35,392 bases of DNA, from NCBI GenBank assembly GCA_030064755.1, contig JASJEH010000031.1, positions 1 through 35,392 of the forward strand, read 5' to 3'. Of the stretch, positions 16,293 to 23,185 are shown one piece after another. Below the pieces are notes generated by a model. The model ran no database searches. It was not told where the DNA came from and saw only the letters and a program-made list of their open reading frames with translations. A program made the translations under genes and the position numbers. Positions within the stretch are counted from its first letter, which is position 1. Each line of letters begins with the position of its first letter. The DNA comes from Methyloceanibacter sp. GTDB lineage: Bacteria; Pseudomonadota; Alphaproteobacteria; Rhizobiales; Methyloligellaceae.

Positions 16293-16724
16293 CTAGGCCG
16301 CTTCGGAGGTCGCGGGTCGCTCTAGCTGCGCCGCCGTCAGATCCGCCTCGACGAAGGTGCGCGCCTGGGCCGTGTCGGCCAGCAGGTGGATATGCACCTC
16401 ATTTGCACCGATCTTTGCGCCCTCATGGCGGAGACGGGCGAGATTGAGCGACATCGCGTCGGCTTTCGTGTTGCCGAACGATAGCGCTTCGCGCGATCCG
16501 TCCTCATGGCGGCGGACTAGAATAAAGTTTGCTTGCGGCAGTGCAGGGCACCCGACCAGCGAATAGACGCTGTGCAGATAACGCCGTCCCGACGCCCCCC
16601 GCCAATAGTGGAATGCCTGGTCAAAGGCGGCTTCAGCGCAGACGAGGGCGGGCTCGTCCGACGGACCATAAGTCTCGCGGTCGGCCGACACAAAGTCAGA
16701 AGCGTCTGAAGAAGTCGTCCACAT
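16293..16724 (-). CDS. Conserved protein of unknown function
   Basis: I do not recognise a named family for this 143-residue protein. A middle segment reads FHYWRGASGRRYLHSVYSLVGCPALPQANFILVRRHEDGSREALSFG, and a later one GANEVHIHLLADTAQARTFVEADL. The pattern is that of a compact soluble alpha/beta domain without signal peptide or membrane helix. It looks conserved in Hyphomicrobiales, where similar proteins are simply called hypothetical. It lies downstream of plsC in the same orientation but is separated by 150 AT-rich bases, so it may have its own promoter. The only clear clue is position, between PHB regulation and envelope genes. No function is proposed. Confidence 0.65.
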   Translation of the reverse strand: MWTTSSDASDFVSADRETYGPSDEPALVCAEAAFDQAFHYWRGASGRRYLHSVYSLVGCPALPQANFILVRRHEDGSREALSFGNTKADAMSLNLARLRHEGAKIGANEVHIHLLADTAQARTFVEADLTAAQLERPATSEAA

Positions 16725-16874
16725 TGAAACTCTGCCCCGTCAACCTCGGCAATACTAACTCAGATAGGTTGAGCGATCGCAAATTCAAGCGTTCTCGCCG
16801 TACCCATCTGGATGTTAGAACAAAATATGAACTTAGCTGAACTTGGCGTCAAGCTTTTAAGTATTAACAAGGAG

Positions 16875-17600
16875 TTAACGGGATTCGGTGTTCGCGGCTG
16901 CTTCGGCCATGAGGCGGTCCGAGGCGGTTTCAATGGACTGCCGCAGGCGGCTCATGAACTCGGCCTTTGGGAGCCCTGGAGGAATGGGGTCCAGGATCTC
17001 TACGACGACGGTGCCAGGCTTCCTCCGCCAAGTCCGGCGTGGCCAAAACATGCCGGAGTTCAGAGCGATTGGGACACACGGTACGTTGAGCGCGTTGTAG
17101 AGAAGTACGATCCCGGTCCGATAGGCGGGCGATGCGCCGGGCGCACGACGGGTTCCCTCTGGGAAGATGATGATCTCCCGCCCCTTGGCGATCCGGTCCT
17201 TGGCATGGCGCAGCATGTTGCGCAGCGCCGCTGGCCCCTTGTCCCGGTCTACAGGGATCATCCCAAACTTGTAAGAGAACCACCCGTGAATAGGGATCCA
17301 GAATAATTCGCGCTTCATCAACAGAGCGGGATCGCGAAACAACGGGATAAGCGCGAAGGTCTCCCAAGCAGACTGATGTTTTGAGGCAACCAGGAACGGC
17401 GGCTCGGGAAGCTTCTCAAGACCGCGGACTTCGAAGTCCAGGCCGACGATGTGCTTGAGCAGCCAGAGCTCGGTCCGGGCATGAACCTTCAAGGCCGCCA
17501 TGGACCACCGGCGCGGCGTAAAGAAAAAAGGGAATCCAAAAACTACGAATAAGGCCGTTGTGACGTAGAACAGAATTCCGAAAACGATGGAGCGGACCAT
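16875..17600 (-). CDS. 1-acyl-sn-glycerol-3-phosphate acyltransferase family (PlsC-like)
   Basis: This protein of about 241 residues has an N-terminal hydrophobic helix (about 3-28) and the PlsC acyltransferase domain. The HX4D motif appears as HQSAWE (His75-Glu80), a glutamate variant seen in other proteobacterial members. FGMIPVDRDKG and FPEGTRR (about 146-152) follow, then the PVAL-like CVPIALNSG block. It probably acylates lysophosphatidic acid at the inner membrane. GTG 17606, directly after the upstream stop, is an alternative start two codons earlier. It ends the ftsE-ftsX-YdcF-plsC run, linking phospholipid synthesis with division and envelope genes. Confidence 0.87.
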   Translation of the reverse strand: MVRSIVFGILFYVTTALFVVFGFPFFFTPRRWSMAALKVHARTELWLLKHIVGLDFEVRGLEKLPEPPFLVASKHQSAWETFALIPLFRDPALLMKRELFWIPIHGWFSYKFGMIPVDRDKGPAALRNMLRHAKDRIAKGREIIIFPEGTRRAPGASPAYRTGIVLLYNALNVPCVPIALNSGMFWPRRTWRRKPGTVVVEILDPIPPGLPKAEFMSRLRQSIETASDRLMAEAAANTESR

Positions 17601-17606
17601 GGACAC

Positions 17607-18359
17607 TTACGGTTCCAGTTCGTCCGCAGGCGGTACGGAGGTGCCTGGCAGCGCGACCCGCGCGATGTTGGTCGCCCATAGCCGGCCGAGAGCTGGGAGA
17701 TACTTCAGGTACTCCGACAAGAGAAGCTTGGTCGTACCTGGAAACTCCCACCAACGTGCGACCTCAACGTTGTTGTCCACAACGGGATAGGGGACGAGTG
17801 TAACGCCCGGCATGGCGCGCTCTAGCTCGGCGAGGGCACGCGGCATGTGGTAGTTGGACGTTACCACGATCACCGACCCGTAATCGTTCTCTGTCACCCA
17901 CCGCGCGGTTTCCCTCGCGTTGTCGATCGTATTGAGCGCCTTCTTGTCGATGTCGACGCAGCAGTCGAAGTATTGCGCGCCCTCTGGCGTTAGGCGCTTC
18001 AACTGTTCAAGTGTGGTCTCGCGATTGACACCCGTGATCAGCATGCGCCGGGCCTGCTCCTTGGCCATCAGCTTGATGGCTTGGTCGATACGCGAGACCC
18101 CGCCCGTCAGGACCGTTATTCCATCCGTGGCGTGAGCTGGCTGCTTAGGCTCGCGGGCCAGCCCGTTGGCGAAGACGATGAAACCAATGATCAGCATGAC
18201 CAACAGCAGAATCGTTCCATCGAATAGGAGCCGCACAAAACCGAGTGGGCCGCGGAAGCGATGGAAATGCTCCCGTTCCGATTCGGCATTGTCGTTTTCG
18301 TCTATGTTGACGCTCTCGTTCAACAAATACTCCGGACATGGCATAGCGCCATGCTGCAT
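17607..18359 (-). CDS. YdcF/ElyC-family (DUF218) membrane protein
   Basis: This 250-residue protein has one transmembrane helix (about residues 45-66, LLFDGTILLLVMLIIGFIVFA), then a periplasmic DUF218 domain. Domain features are ITVLTGGVSRIDQAI, RRMLITGVNRETT, the acidic cluster with the NTIDNARETARWV helix and VIVVTSNYHMPRALAELERAMP. Family members such as ElyC and SanA affect envelope biogenesis and antibiotic barrier function; the chemistry is unknown. ATG 18344 is an alternative start. It ends immediately before plsC and follows ftsX after about 53 bases. The N-terminal 40 residues are polar and lack a signal peptide. Confidence 0.83.
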   Translation of the reverse strand: MQHGAMPCPEYLLNESVNIDENDNAESEREHFHRFRGPLGFVRLLFDGTILLLVMLIIGFIVFANGLAREPKQPAHATDGITVLTGGVSRIDQAIKLMAKEQARRMLITGVNRETTLEQLKRLTPEGAQYFDCCVDIDKKALNTIDNARETARWVTENDYGSVIVVTSNYHMPRALAELERAMPGVTLVPYPVVDNNVEVARWWEFPGTTKLLLSEYLKYLPALGRLWATNIARVALPGTSVPPADELEP

Positions 18360-18412
18360 AGGAATCTTCTAGACCGGAAGACGCCGATCGAAAACGCCCC
18401 GCTCATGAGGTT

Positions 18413-19411
18413 TCAAGCATAGGTTTTGAGGACGCGGAAGACCCCGAGCCGCGATGTCAGCATGCAGAGCGCCGCAACAACCACGACAATCAACGCCAAG
18501 AGGAAGTAGCCGCCCATATCGAGTTCCCCACTTCCTAGCAGACGACGGGTTTCCGCTTCGGTAACGGCTCCGCCGCCGAGGAGGCTGACGAGCAGGGGAA
18601 GAAGCAAAAAGGTGATGGCCGCCGCAATCGCGCCGACCAGTCCAGCCCGGACCCCAAGTCCCAGGAAATGGCGCTCGAACTCGCTTGAGATGAACTTGTC
18701 GTTGGCGCCGACGAAGTGCAGCACCTCGATAATCTCCCGATTCGTTGCCATAGCGCTCCGCGTCGCCGACACGATCACGGCGATGGTGGCAGCTGCGACA
18801 AGGGCCAGAATTGCGATTCCGCCCAGCGCCGTGGAACGAGTTATGAGCTTGATCTCGGATTGCCAGCGCCGGTGGTCGTCGAGCGTGACCCCTTCGAAAT
18901 TCTCACCGAGCGCTTTTTTTATGGCCACTATGTCGGGCGGATCCGAGCGATCGATCTCCACGGCGATCAGGCGCGGCACCGGCAAAGCCGATAAGGCCGC
19001 TGTCGATCCGATCCACGGCTCCAGCAGCTTGGCCGAATCATCCGCGCTCATCGGCTTAACGCGGGTCACGCCAGGCTGTTTCGCAAGAAAAAGTGACACC
19101 AGAGTCATCTTCTTCTCGATATCCGTAGTCTCCAGCGGGTTCAGCTCTATCGTGATCTCGCTGGCAATGTCGTCGACCCAGGCACTTGCGGATTGATGCA
19201 CCATGTAGACGCCGCCCGCGGTGAGGCAGGCCAAAAAGGTCATAATGGCGATAACGATGGTCAACGCCCGTCCGGCGACAGAGGCGGGTGGTACGATTTG
19301 GGATGAAGGGGCCTGAAAGCGCTTCGGCAGGCGTGCGGCAAGCCGGGACGGGAGGATCCCTGCAAGCAGGCTCGTCCAGGGATAGTCCTTGATATCGTTG
19401 AGAAACGTCAC
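18413..19411 (-). CDS. ftsX: Cell division ABC transporter permease FtsX
   Basis: FtsX is the membrane partner of FtsE and controls peptidoglycan hydrolases at the septum. The 332-residue protein has the expected layout. It has a cytoplasmic N-terminus, TM1 (about 47-70), an extracellular domain of about 110 residues, TM2 (about 172-193) after RRWQSEIKLITR, and two further helices (about 240-268 and 292-320). GANDKFISSEFERHFLGLG matches the conserved FtsX cytoplasmic loop. It starts at GTG 19411, 11 bases after the ftsE stop; I see no better ATG. Standard length for alphaproteobacterial FtsX. Confidence 0.9.
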   Translation of the reverse strand: MTFLNDIKDYPWTSLLAGILPSRLAARLPKRFQAPSSQIVPPASVAGRALTIVIAIMTFLACLTAGGVYMVHQSASAWVDDIASEITIELNPLETTDIEKKMTLVSLFLAKQPGVTRVKPMSADDSAKLLEPWIGSTAALSALPVPRLIAVEIDRSDPPDIVAIKKALGENFEGVTLDDHRRWQSEIKLITRSTALGGIAILALVAAATIAVIVSATRSAMATNREIIEVLHFVGANDKFISSEFERHFLGLGVRAGLVGAIAAAITFLLLPLLVSLLGGGAVTEAETRRLLGSGELDMGGYFLLALIVVVVAALCMLTSRLGVFRVLKTYA

Positions 19412-19422
19412 GTTGCCATCAC

Positions 19423-20100
19423 CTACCGAGCGGTGAGCTGAGGCGAGCCGACTTGGAGATGCCCCTCCTGGAGCATAAGTCGCGGGGCGTCGAGCTGTTC
19501 CATCAGACCGTAATCGTGGGTTGCGAGAATGACAGACGTCCCAAGGCGGTTGAGTTCAACGAACAGACGCAGCAATCGGTTGCCGATGGCGGGGTCCACG
19601 TTGCCGGTCGGCTCATCAGCCAGCAGTAATTCCGGGCGGCCAATGACGGCCCGGGCGATCGCGGCGCGCTGTTTTTCGCCACCAGAGAGGGTCTCGGGGT
19701 AGGCATGAATACGGTTTCCCAGGCCGACCCAGTGCAGCAGATCGGTCACATCGTCGGCATAGTCGCTCTCGCTTTTTCCCATGACGCGCAGCGGAAGGGC
19801 CACGTTTTCCCAGGTCGTCAGGTGGTCCAAAAGCCTAAAATCTTGAAAAACAATGCCAATTCGGCGCCGGAGCGCGGCCCTGCCGGCTGGGGGCAAATCG
19901 GCTAGATTCTCACCGAAGACGAAGATTAAGCCTCTGCTAGGACGAATCGACATAAAAAGAAGACGCAATAGTGATGTCTTCCCGGCACCGGAAGGGCCTG
20001 TCAGGAAGTGAAAGGAGCCCGGGTGCACGTGAAAAGTAACGTCGCGCAAGATTTCAGGTCCGGAGCCATAGCGCAGCCCGACATTGTCAAAGCGGATCAA
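19423..20100 (-). CDS. ftsE: Cell division ATP-binding protein FtsE
   Basis: FtsE is the ABC ATPase that drives FtsX at the division site. The 225-residue protein has a Walker A GPSGAGKTS (35-43), a Q-loop region VFQDFRLLDHLTTWENVALPLRV that is typical of FtsE, the ABC signature LSGGEKQR, Walker B LLLADEPTGNVD and the H-loop LATHDYGLM. The start is TTG 20100, giving MIRFDNVGLRYG, which matches the family N-terminus; AAGGAA lies a few bases upstream on the minus strand. It heads the ftsE-ftsX-YdcF-plsC operon and is divergent from the zinc-ribbon gene across 137 bases. Confidence 0.94.
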   Translation of the reverse strand: MIRFDNVGLRYGSGPEILRDVTFHVHPGSFHFLTGPSGAGKTSLLRLLFMSIRPSRGLIFVFGENLADLPPAGRAALRRRIGIVFQDFRLLDHLTTWENVALPLRVMGKSESDYADDVTDLLHWVGLGNRIHAYPETLSGGEKQRAAIARAVIGRPELLLADEPTGNVDPAIGNRLLRLFVELNRLGTSVILATHDYGLMEQLDAPRLMLQEGHLQVGSPQLTAR

Positions 20101-20237
20101 CCGACTTCCTTGCGTCTCTTAACATTGCGGAATACTGACACTTTATGCTGAACTCTACGTCCTGTATCAATGGTATAGGGCAACTGAATGGGGCGTCCCA
20201 CATGTTCATGGTGTAGTGGGCGATTGCGGCAATCAAA

Positions 20238-21359
20238 ATGGCGACACTAATTATTTGTCCGGCGTGCGGAGCACGCTACCAGATCAAGGCGGCCTTCCCG
20301 CCTGAGGGCCGCAAGGTTCGTTGCGCGAAGTGCGGCCACGTCTGGCAGGCACAACCTGCAGAAGCGGCGGCAGCGCCTGCGCAGCCAGCCGCCGCGCCGC
20401 AGCCTACAGCGCCAGTGCCGCCACAGCCGGCGGCCCCACCAGCCGCTGCGCCTAAGGCGCCACCGCCACCACAGCCCGCCGCTGCCCCGCCACCTCCGGT
20501 GCCTCCTGCGGCGCCGCAAGCAACTCCCATTCCGCCTCAGGCGGCACCTCCAGCGGCTCCCGAGATTCCGCCGCAAGTGCCACCTGGCGCCCCACAAGCA
20601 GGCTTTCCGCCTGCCGCCGAAGCCGGTCCCGCTGTGCCGCCATCCCCGCCGGAACCCCAAGCAGGGGCAAAGGGTGGGCTGTTCGGCAAGCTGATGGGGA
20701 AAACGACGCCCGCCGCCGAGGCGCCGCCGCCGGACGTGGCGCCACCTCCGGATATACCGCCGCCGCTGGATCAGGTGCCGCCCGCTGGGCCCACCGCTGC
20801 GGATGCCGGGTTCGATGCCTCATTCCCAGGGACTGACAGCGACGCTGCCGCGGCAGACGCAAATCTTGCCGCCGAGGCCTTTGGCGAATCCTTAGCGACA
20901 GCGAGCGCCGAACCCAAAAAGAAGAAACCGCCTGTTGTGGCGATCGGCTGGGGCATCCTTGGCGTAATCGTGCTGGGCATCCTGGGCATGTTCTTCCTAG
21001 CGCCGCAGACGACCGTGTCGATCCTGCCTGGTGCCTCTCACCTTTACTCGGCGCTTGGCATGCAGGCCGGGGCGCAGGGCCTTCAGTTCGAGGGCGTGCG
21101 GTATGGGTGGACCAATGCAGGCGGGCAGAATGTCCTCGAGGTGCAGGGTAGCGTTCGCAACACGAGCTCTGGGGCCATGAGCGTCCCGACGGTTATCATC
21201 GTCCTTCGCGATGAGAACGGGGAAGAGATCTCAGAGTGGACGACCGAGGTCGGTGCATCGGAGCTTGGGCCCGATGAGGACGCTCCGTTCTTGAAGCAGA
21301 TTCCCGCGCCGCCCAGCAATGTCCGCAGCCTGAAGGTGCGGTTCGCAAAGGCGGGCTAA
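20238..21359 (+). CDS. Zinc-ribbon, proline/alanine-rich membrane protein with DUF3426 domain
   Basis: This 373-residue protein has three parts. The N-terminal MJ0042-type zinc ribbon (about 1-40) has CPACGARYQI and VRCAKCGHVW, giving two CxxC pairs. Next comes a long linker rich in Pro and Ala (about 41-225). A transmembrane helix (about 233-256) after a KKKKPP stop-transfer patch then leads to a C-terminal periplasmic DUF3426-like beta domain. The end domain includes GVRYGWTNAGGQNVLEVQGSVRNTSSGAMSVPTVIIVLRDENGEEISEW. The layout recalls proteins found in many alphaproteobacteria next to ftsE, including the FrzS/PleI-like zinc-ribbon proteins; the role is not established. The linker is probably disordered. 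The start has no strong ribosome binding site. Confidence 0.8.
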   Translation: MATLIICPACGARYQIKAAFPPEGRKVRCAKCGHVWQAQPAEAAAAPAQPAAAPQPTAPVPPQPAAPPAAAPKAPPPPQPAAAPPPPVPPAAPQATPIPPQAAPPAAPEIPPQVPPGAPQAGFPPAAEAGPAVPPSPPEPQAGAKGGLFGKLMGKTTPAAEAPPPDVAPPPDIPPPLDQVPPAGPTAADAGFDASFPGTDSDAAAADANLAAEAFGESLATASAEPKKKKPPVVAIGWGILGVIVLGILGMFFLAPQTTVSILPGASHLYSALGMQAGAQGLQFEGVRYGWTNAGGQNVLEVQGSVRNTSSGAMSVPTVIIVLRDENGEEISEWTTEVGASELGPDEDAPFLKQIPAPPSNVRSLKVRFAKAG

Positions 21360-21407
21360 GCTTCGCGCGGCGCGGCCGTTCCCGGTTAGTCGAGGCGGGC
21401 CAAGTCT

Positions 21408-21437
21408 GGCAAGGGCAGGTTCGGCAAGGGCAGGTTT
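21408..21437. repeat. 15-bp tandem duplication in the hpt leader
   Basis: GGCAAGGGCAGGTTC (21408-21422) is followed directly by GGCAAGGGCAGGTTT (21423-21437), one mismatch. The second copy contains the purine-rich AAGGGCAGG that lies just upstream of the hpt start at 21441, so the ribosome binding site is duplicated. Confidence 0.8.
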
Positions 21438-21440
21438 GCA

Positions 21441-21986
21441 ATGGCGGAACCGCCCGCGTCACATCCGATCGCGGTTCTCTATAGCGCGGAGACGATCGCC
21501 GCGCGCGTCGACTCCTTGGCGCGTGGCATCGCCCAGCGCGAGCTTTGGGCACCCCTCATTGTCGCCGTGCTGAAAGGCAGCTTCATCTTCGCAGCCGATC
21601 TCATTCGAGCGCTTCATGCCCATGGTCTAAAGCCGGAGATCGATTTCATCTTCCTGGCAAGCTACGGCGGCGGAACGAGCGGTGGCCCGGTCGAGATCCT
21701 GCGCGATGTTCAATCCGACATCACAGGCCGCGACGTTGTGATTGTTGACGACATTCTGGATTCGGGCCGGACACTCCTGTTCGCCAGGGAGCGGCTCAGA
21801 TCCAAGGGCGCACGAACCGTGTTGAGCTGCGTTCTTCTCGATAAGAAGGCCCGGCGTACCGAAGTTGTCGCCGCGGACTTCACTGGCTTTGAGTGTCCCG
21901 ACCGGTTCGTTGTCGGCTACGGCATGGATCTTGGCAACCACTATCGCGAGCTTCCCTATATCGGGATCATCGAGACAGCCGGTTAA
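21441..21986 (+). CDS. hpt: Hypoxanthine phosphoribosyltransferase
   Basis: This 181-residue purine-salvage enzyme converts hypoxanthine (and often guanine) plus PRPP to IMP/GMP. The PRPP motif VVIVDDILDSGRTL is at about residues 99-112. VAVLKGSFIFAADLIRAL, DFIFLASYGGGT and the C-terminal FVVGYGMDLGNHYRELPYIG match the Hpt family closely. ATG 21441 lies after a duplicated 15-bp unit that carries the ribosome binding site. The stop TAA overlaps the stop of the convergent DUF2333 gene in the shared TTAA. Confidence 0.93.
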   Translation: MAEPPASHPIAVLYSAETIAARVDSLARGIAQRELWAPLIVAVLKGSFIFAADLIRALHAHGLKPEIDFIFLASYGGGTSGGPVEILRDVQSDITGRDVVIVDDILDSGRTLLFARERLRSKGARTVLSCVLLDKKARRTEVVAADFTGFECPDRFVVGYGMDLGNHYRELPYIGIIETAG

Positions 21987-23089
21987 CGATCCAGGATTGT
22001 TCTGATCTCCACGAGATTTGAGCGAACCCGGAGAATGTAAAAGCCGAGCGTTGCGAGATGAGACGGCATAAGCCAACCAGCCTCCGCGCCGTTTGAGATG
22101 ATGAAAGGTGTGATGTTGAGCGAGGCGCGCAGCTGGCCTTCCAGTTCGTCCCAGATCGCTTCGAGGCGGCGCTGTTTGATCACATCTTCGAAGTCGGCGC
22201 GCGCGGCGGTGAGAATTCCGTAATACGCATAGAGCTGACCATAGGCGAACCAGAAGCGGTCGTCGGCGCGGGTGTCGAACCAGCCGCTACTGTAATTCTC
22301 GGAGCGTTCTCTCAACACAGCTGACGTTCCGCCGATGTCCTTGGCTATGCGGTCCAAGAACGACAGCAGGTTGTCGGCACGCGCATCGAACACCGCGTCG
22401 CAGTCCTCAAGCCGCGTATTGAACTTTTCTAGGTTCTTGCGCGCGGTGCGGTAAACGGCGGGCGAGGGGGTCTTAGGCCCAAATGGGCTGAAGGACCAAT
22501 ACCAATAGAACTCATTATACTGAAGGTCGCTGCGCGCCGTCTGTAGATCTTTGTCGGGCTCCGATGTTCCTCTGACCCGTCCAAGTGTATCTACGAGCTC
22601 GACAGCCGTGCGCTGGACTGCCTGATGGATGCCGCGCTGAAACACCGCCTTGTTGTCGAAGTACGGCGTCGCGTCCCATGGAACGCCGAAGAGGCCGAGC
22701 TTGTAGAGCAGCATCGATGAAATCCAGGCATTCTCGTTGACATTGAAGTTCACCAAGTCTCCGGCGGCCTCGACGATCATGGAGCGTCGGCAAGTTTGCG
22801 GCCCGCCGCTCTCGGTCTGGGTGTCTGTTTTGGTGACATCGTCGCTGACGATACCGCCGCTGGGCTCCGGCACGTCACCGGCTTGCCGCGACGCGACGTT
22901 GTATGCATCCGCGTAATCCGGGTTGAAGCCGTTCCAGACTTGCGTATTCCAGAAGAAGTAGCCGTAGAACGGCAGCAGCAAGAGCAGCGCCAGGCCGATC
23001 GCGATTTTGAGCATCGTGCCGAGCCGGCCAAAGAGACCGCCGAGCCACACAAAGGGCTTTGCCACGAAACTGAGGATCGATTGCAACAT
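21983..23089 (-). CDS. DUF2333-family membrane protein
   Basis: This 368-residue protein has a single N-terminal membrane helix (about 27-48, LKIAIGLALLLLLPFYGYFFW), then a large periplasmic region. Typical DUF2333 traits are the NVNENAWISSMLLYKLGLFG segment, a following long all-helical part with FDARADNLLSFLDRIAKDIGG and the late FDTRADDRFWFAYGQLYAYYGIL block. The family is widespread in proteobacteria without known function. It is the last gene of a minus-strand group after the TIGR02302 gene, separated by 96 bases. Its stop overlaps the hpt stop on the opposite strand. Confidence 0.75.
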   Translation of the reverse strand: MLQSILSFVAKPFVWLGGLFGRLGTMLKIAIGLALLLLLPFYGYFFWNTQVWNGFNPDYADAYNVASRQAGDVPEPSGGIVSDDVTKTDTQTESGGPQTCRRSMIVEAAGDLVNFNVNENAWISSMLLYKLGLFGVPWDATPYFDNKAVFQRGIHQAVQRTAVELVDTLGRVRGTSEPDKDLQTARSDLQYNEFYWYWSFSPFGPKTPSPAVYRTARKNLEKFNTRLEDCDAVFDARADNLLSFLDRIAKDIGGTSAVLRERSENYSSGWFDTRADDRFWFAYGQLYAYYGILTAARADFEDVIKQRRLEAIWDELEGQLRASLNITPFIISNGAEAGWLMPSHLATLGFYILRVRSNLVEIRTILDR

Positions 23090-23185
23090 GCGCGGGCCGT
23101 CTCCTAACGCGAGAGGAATGCTGCTCAGACATATAGTATGAGGGATGGCAGTTTTCTGACGGGGGCGTCAAGAAACGAGACGAGA

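Noticed and set aside
20340-20900. Repetitive Pro/Ala-coding DNA as a possible repeat element
   Set aside because: It encodes a low-complexity linker in one intact protein and has no defined unit length.
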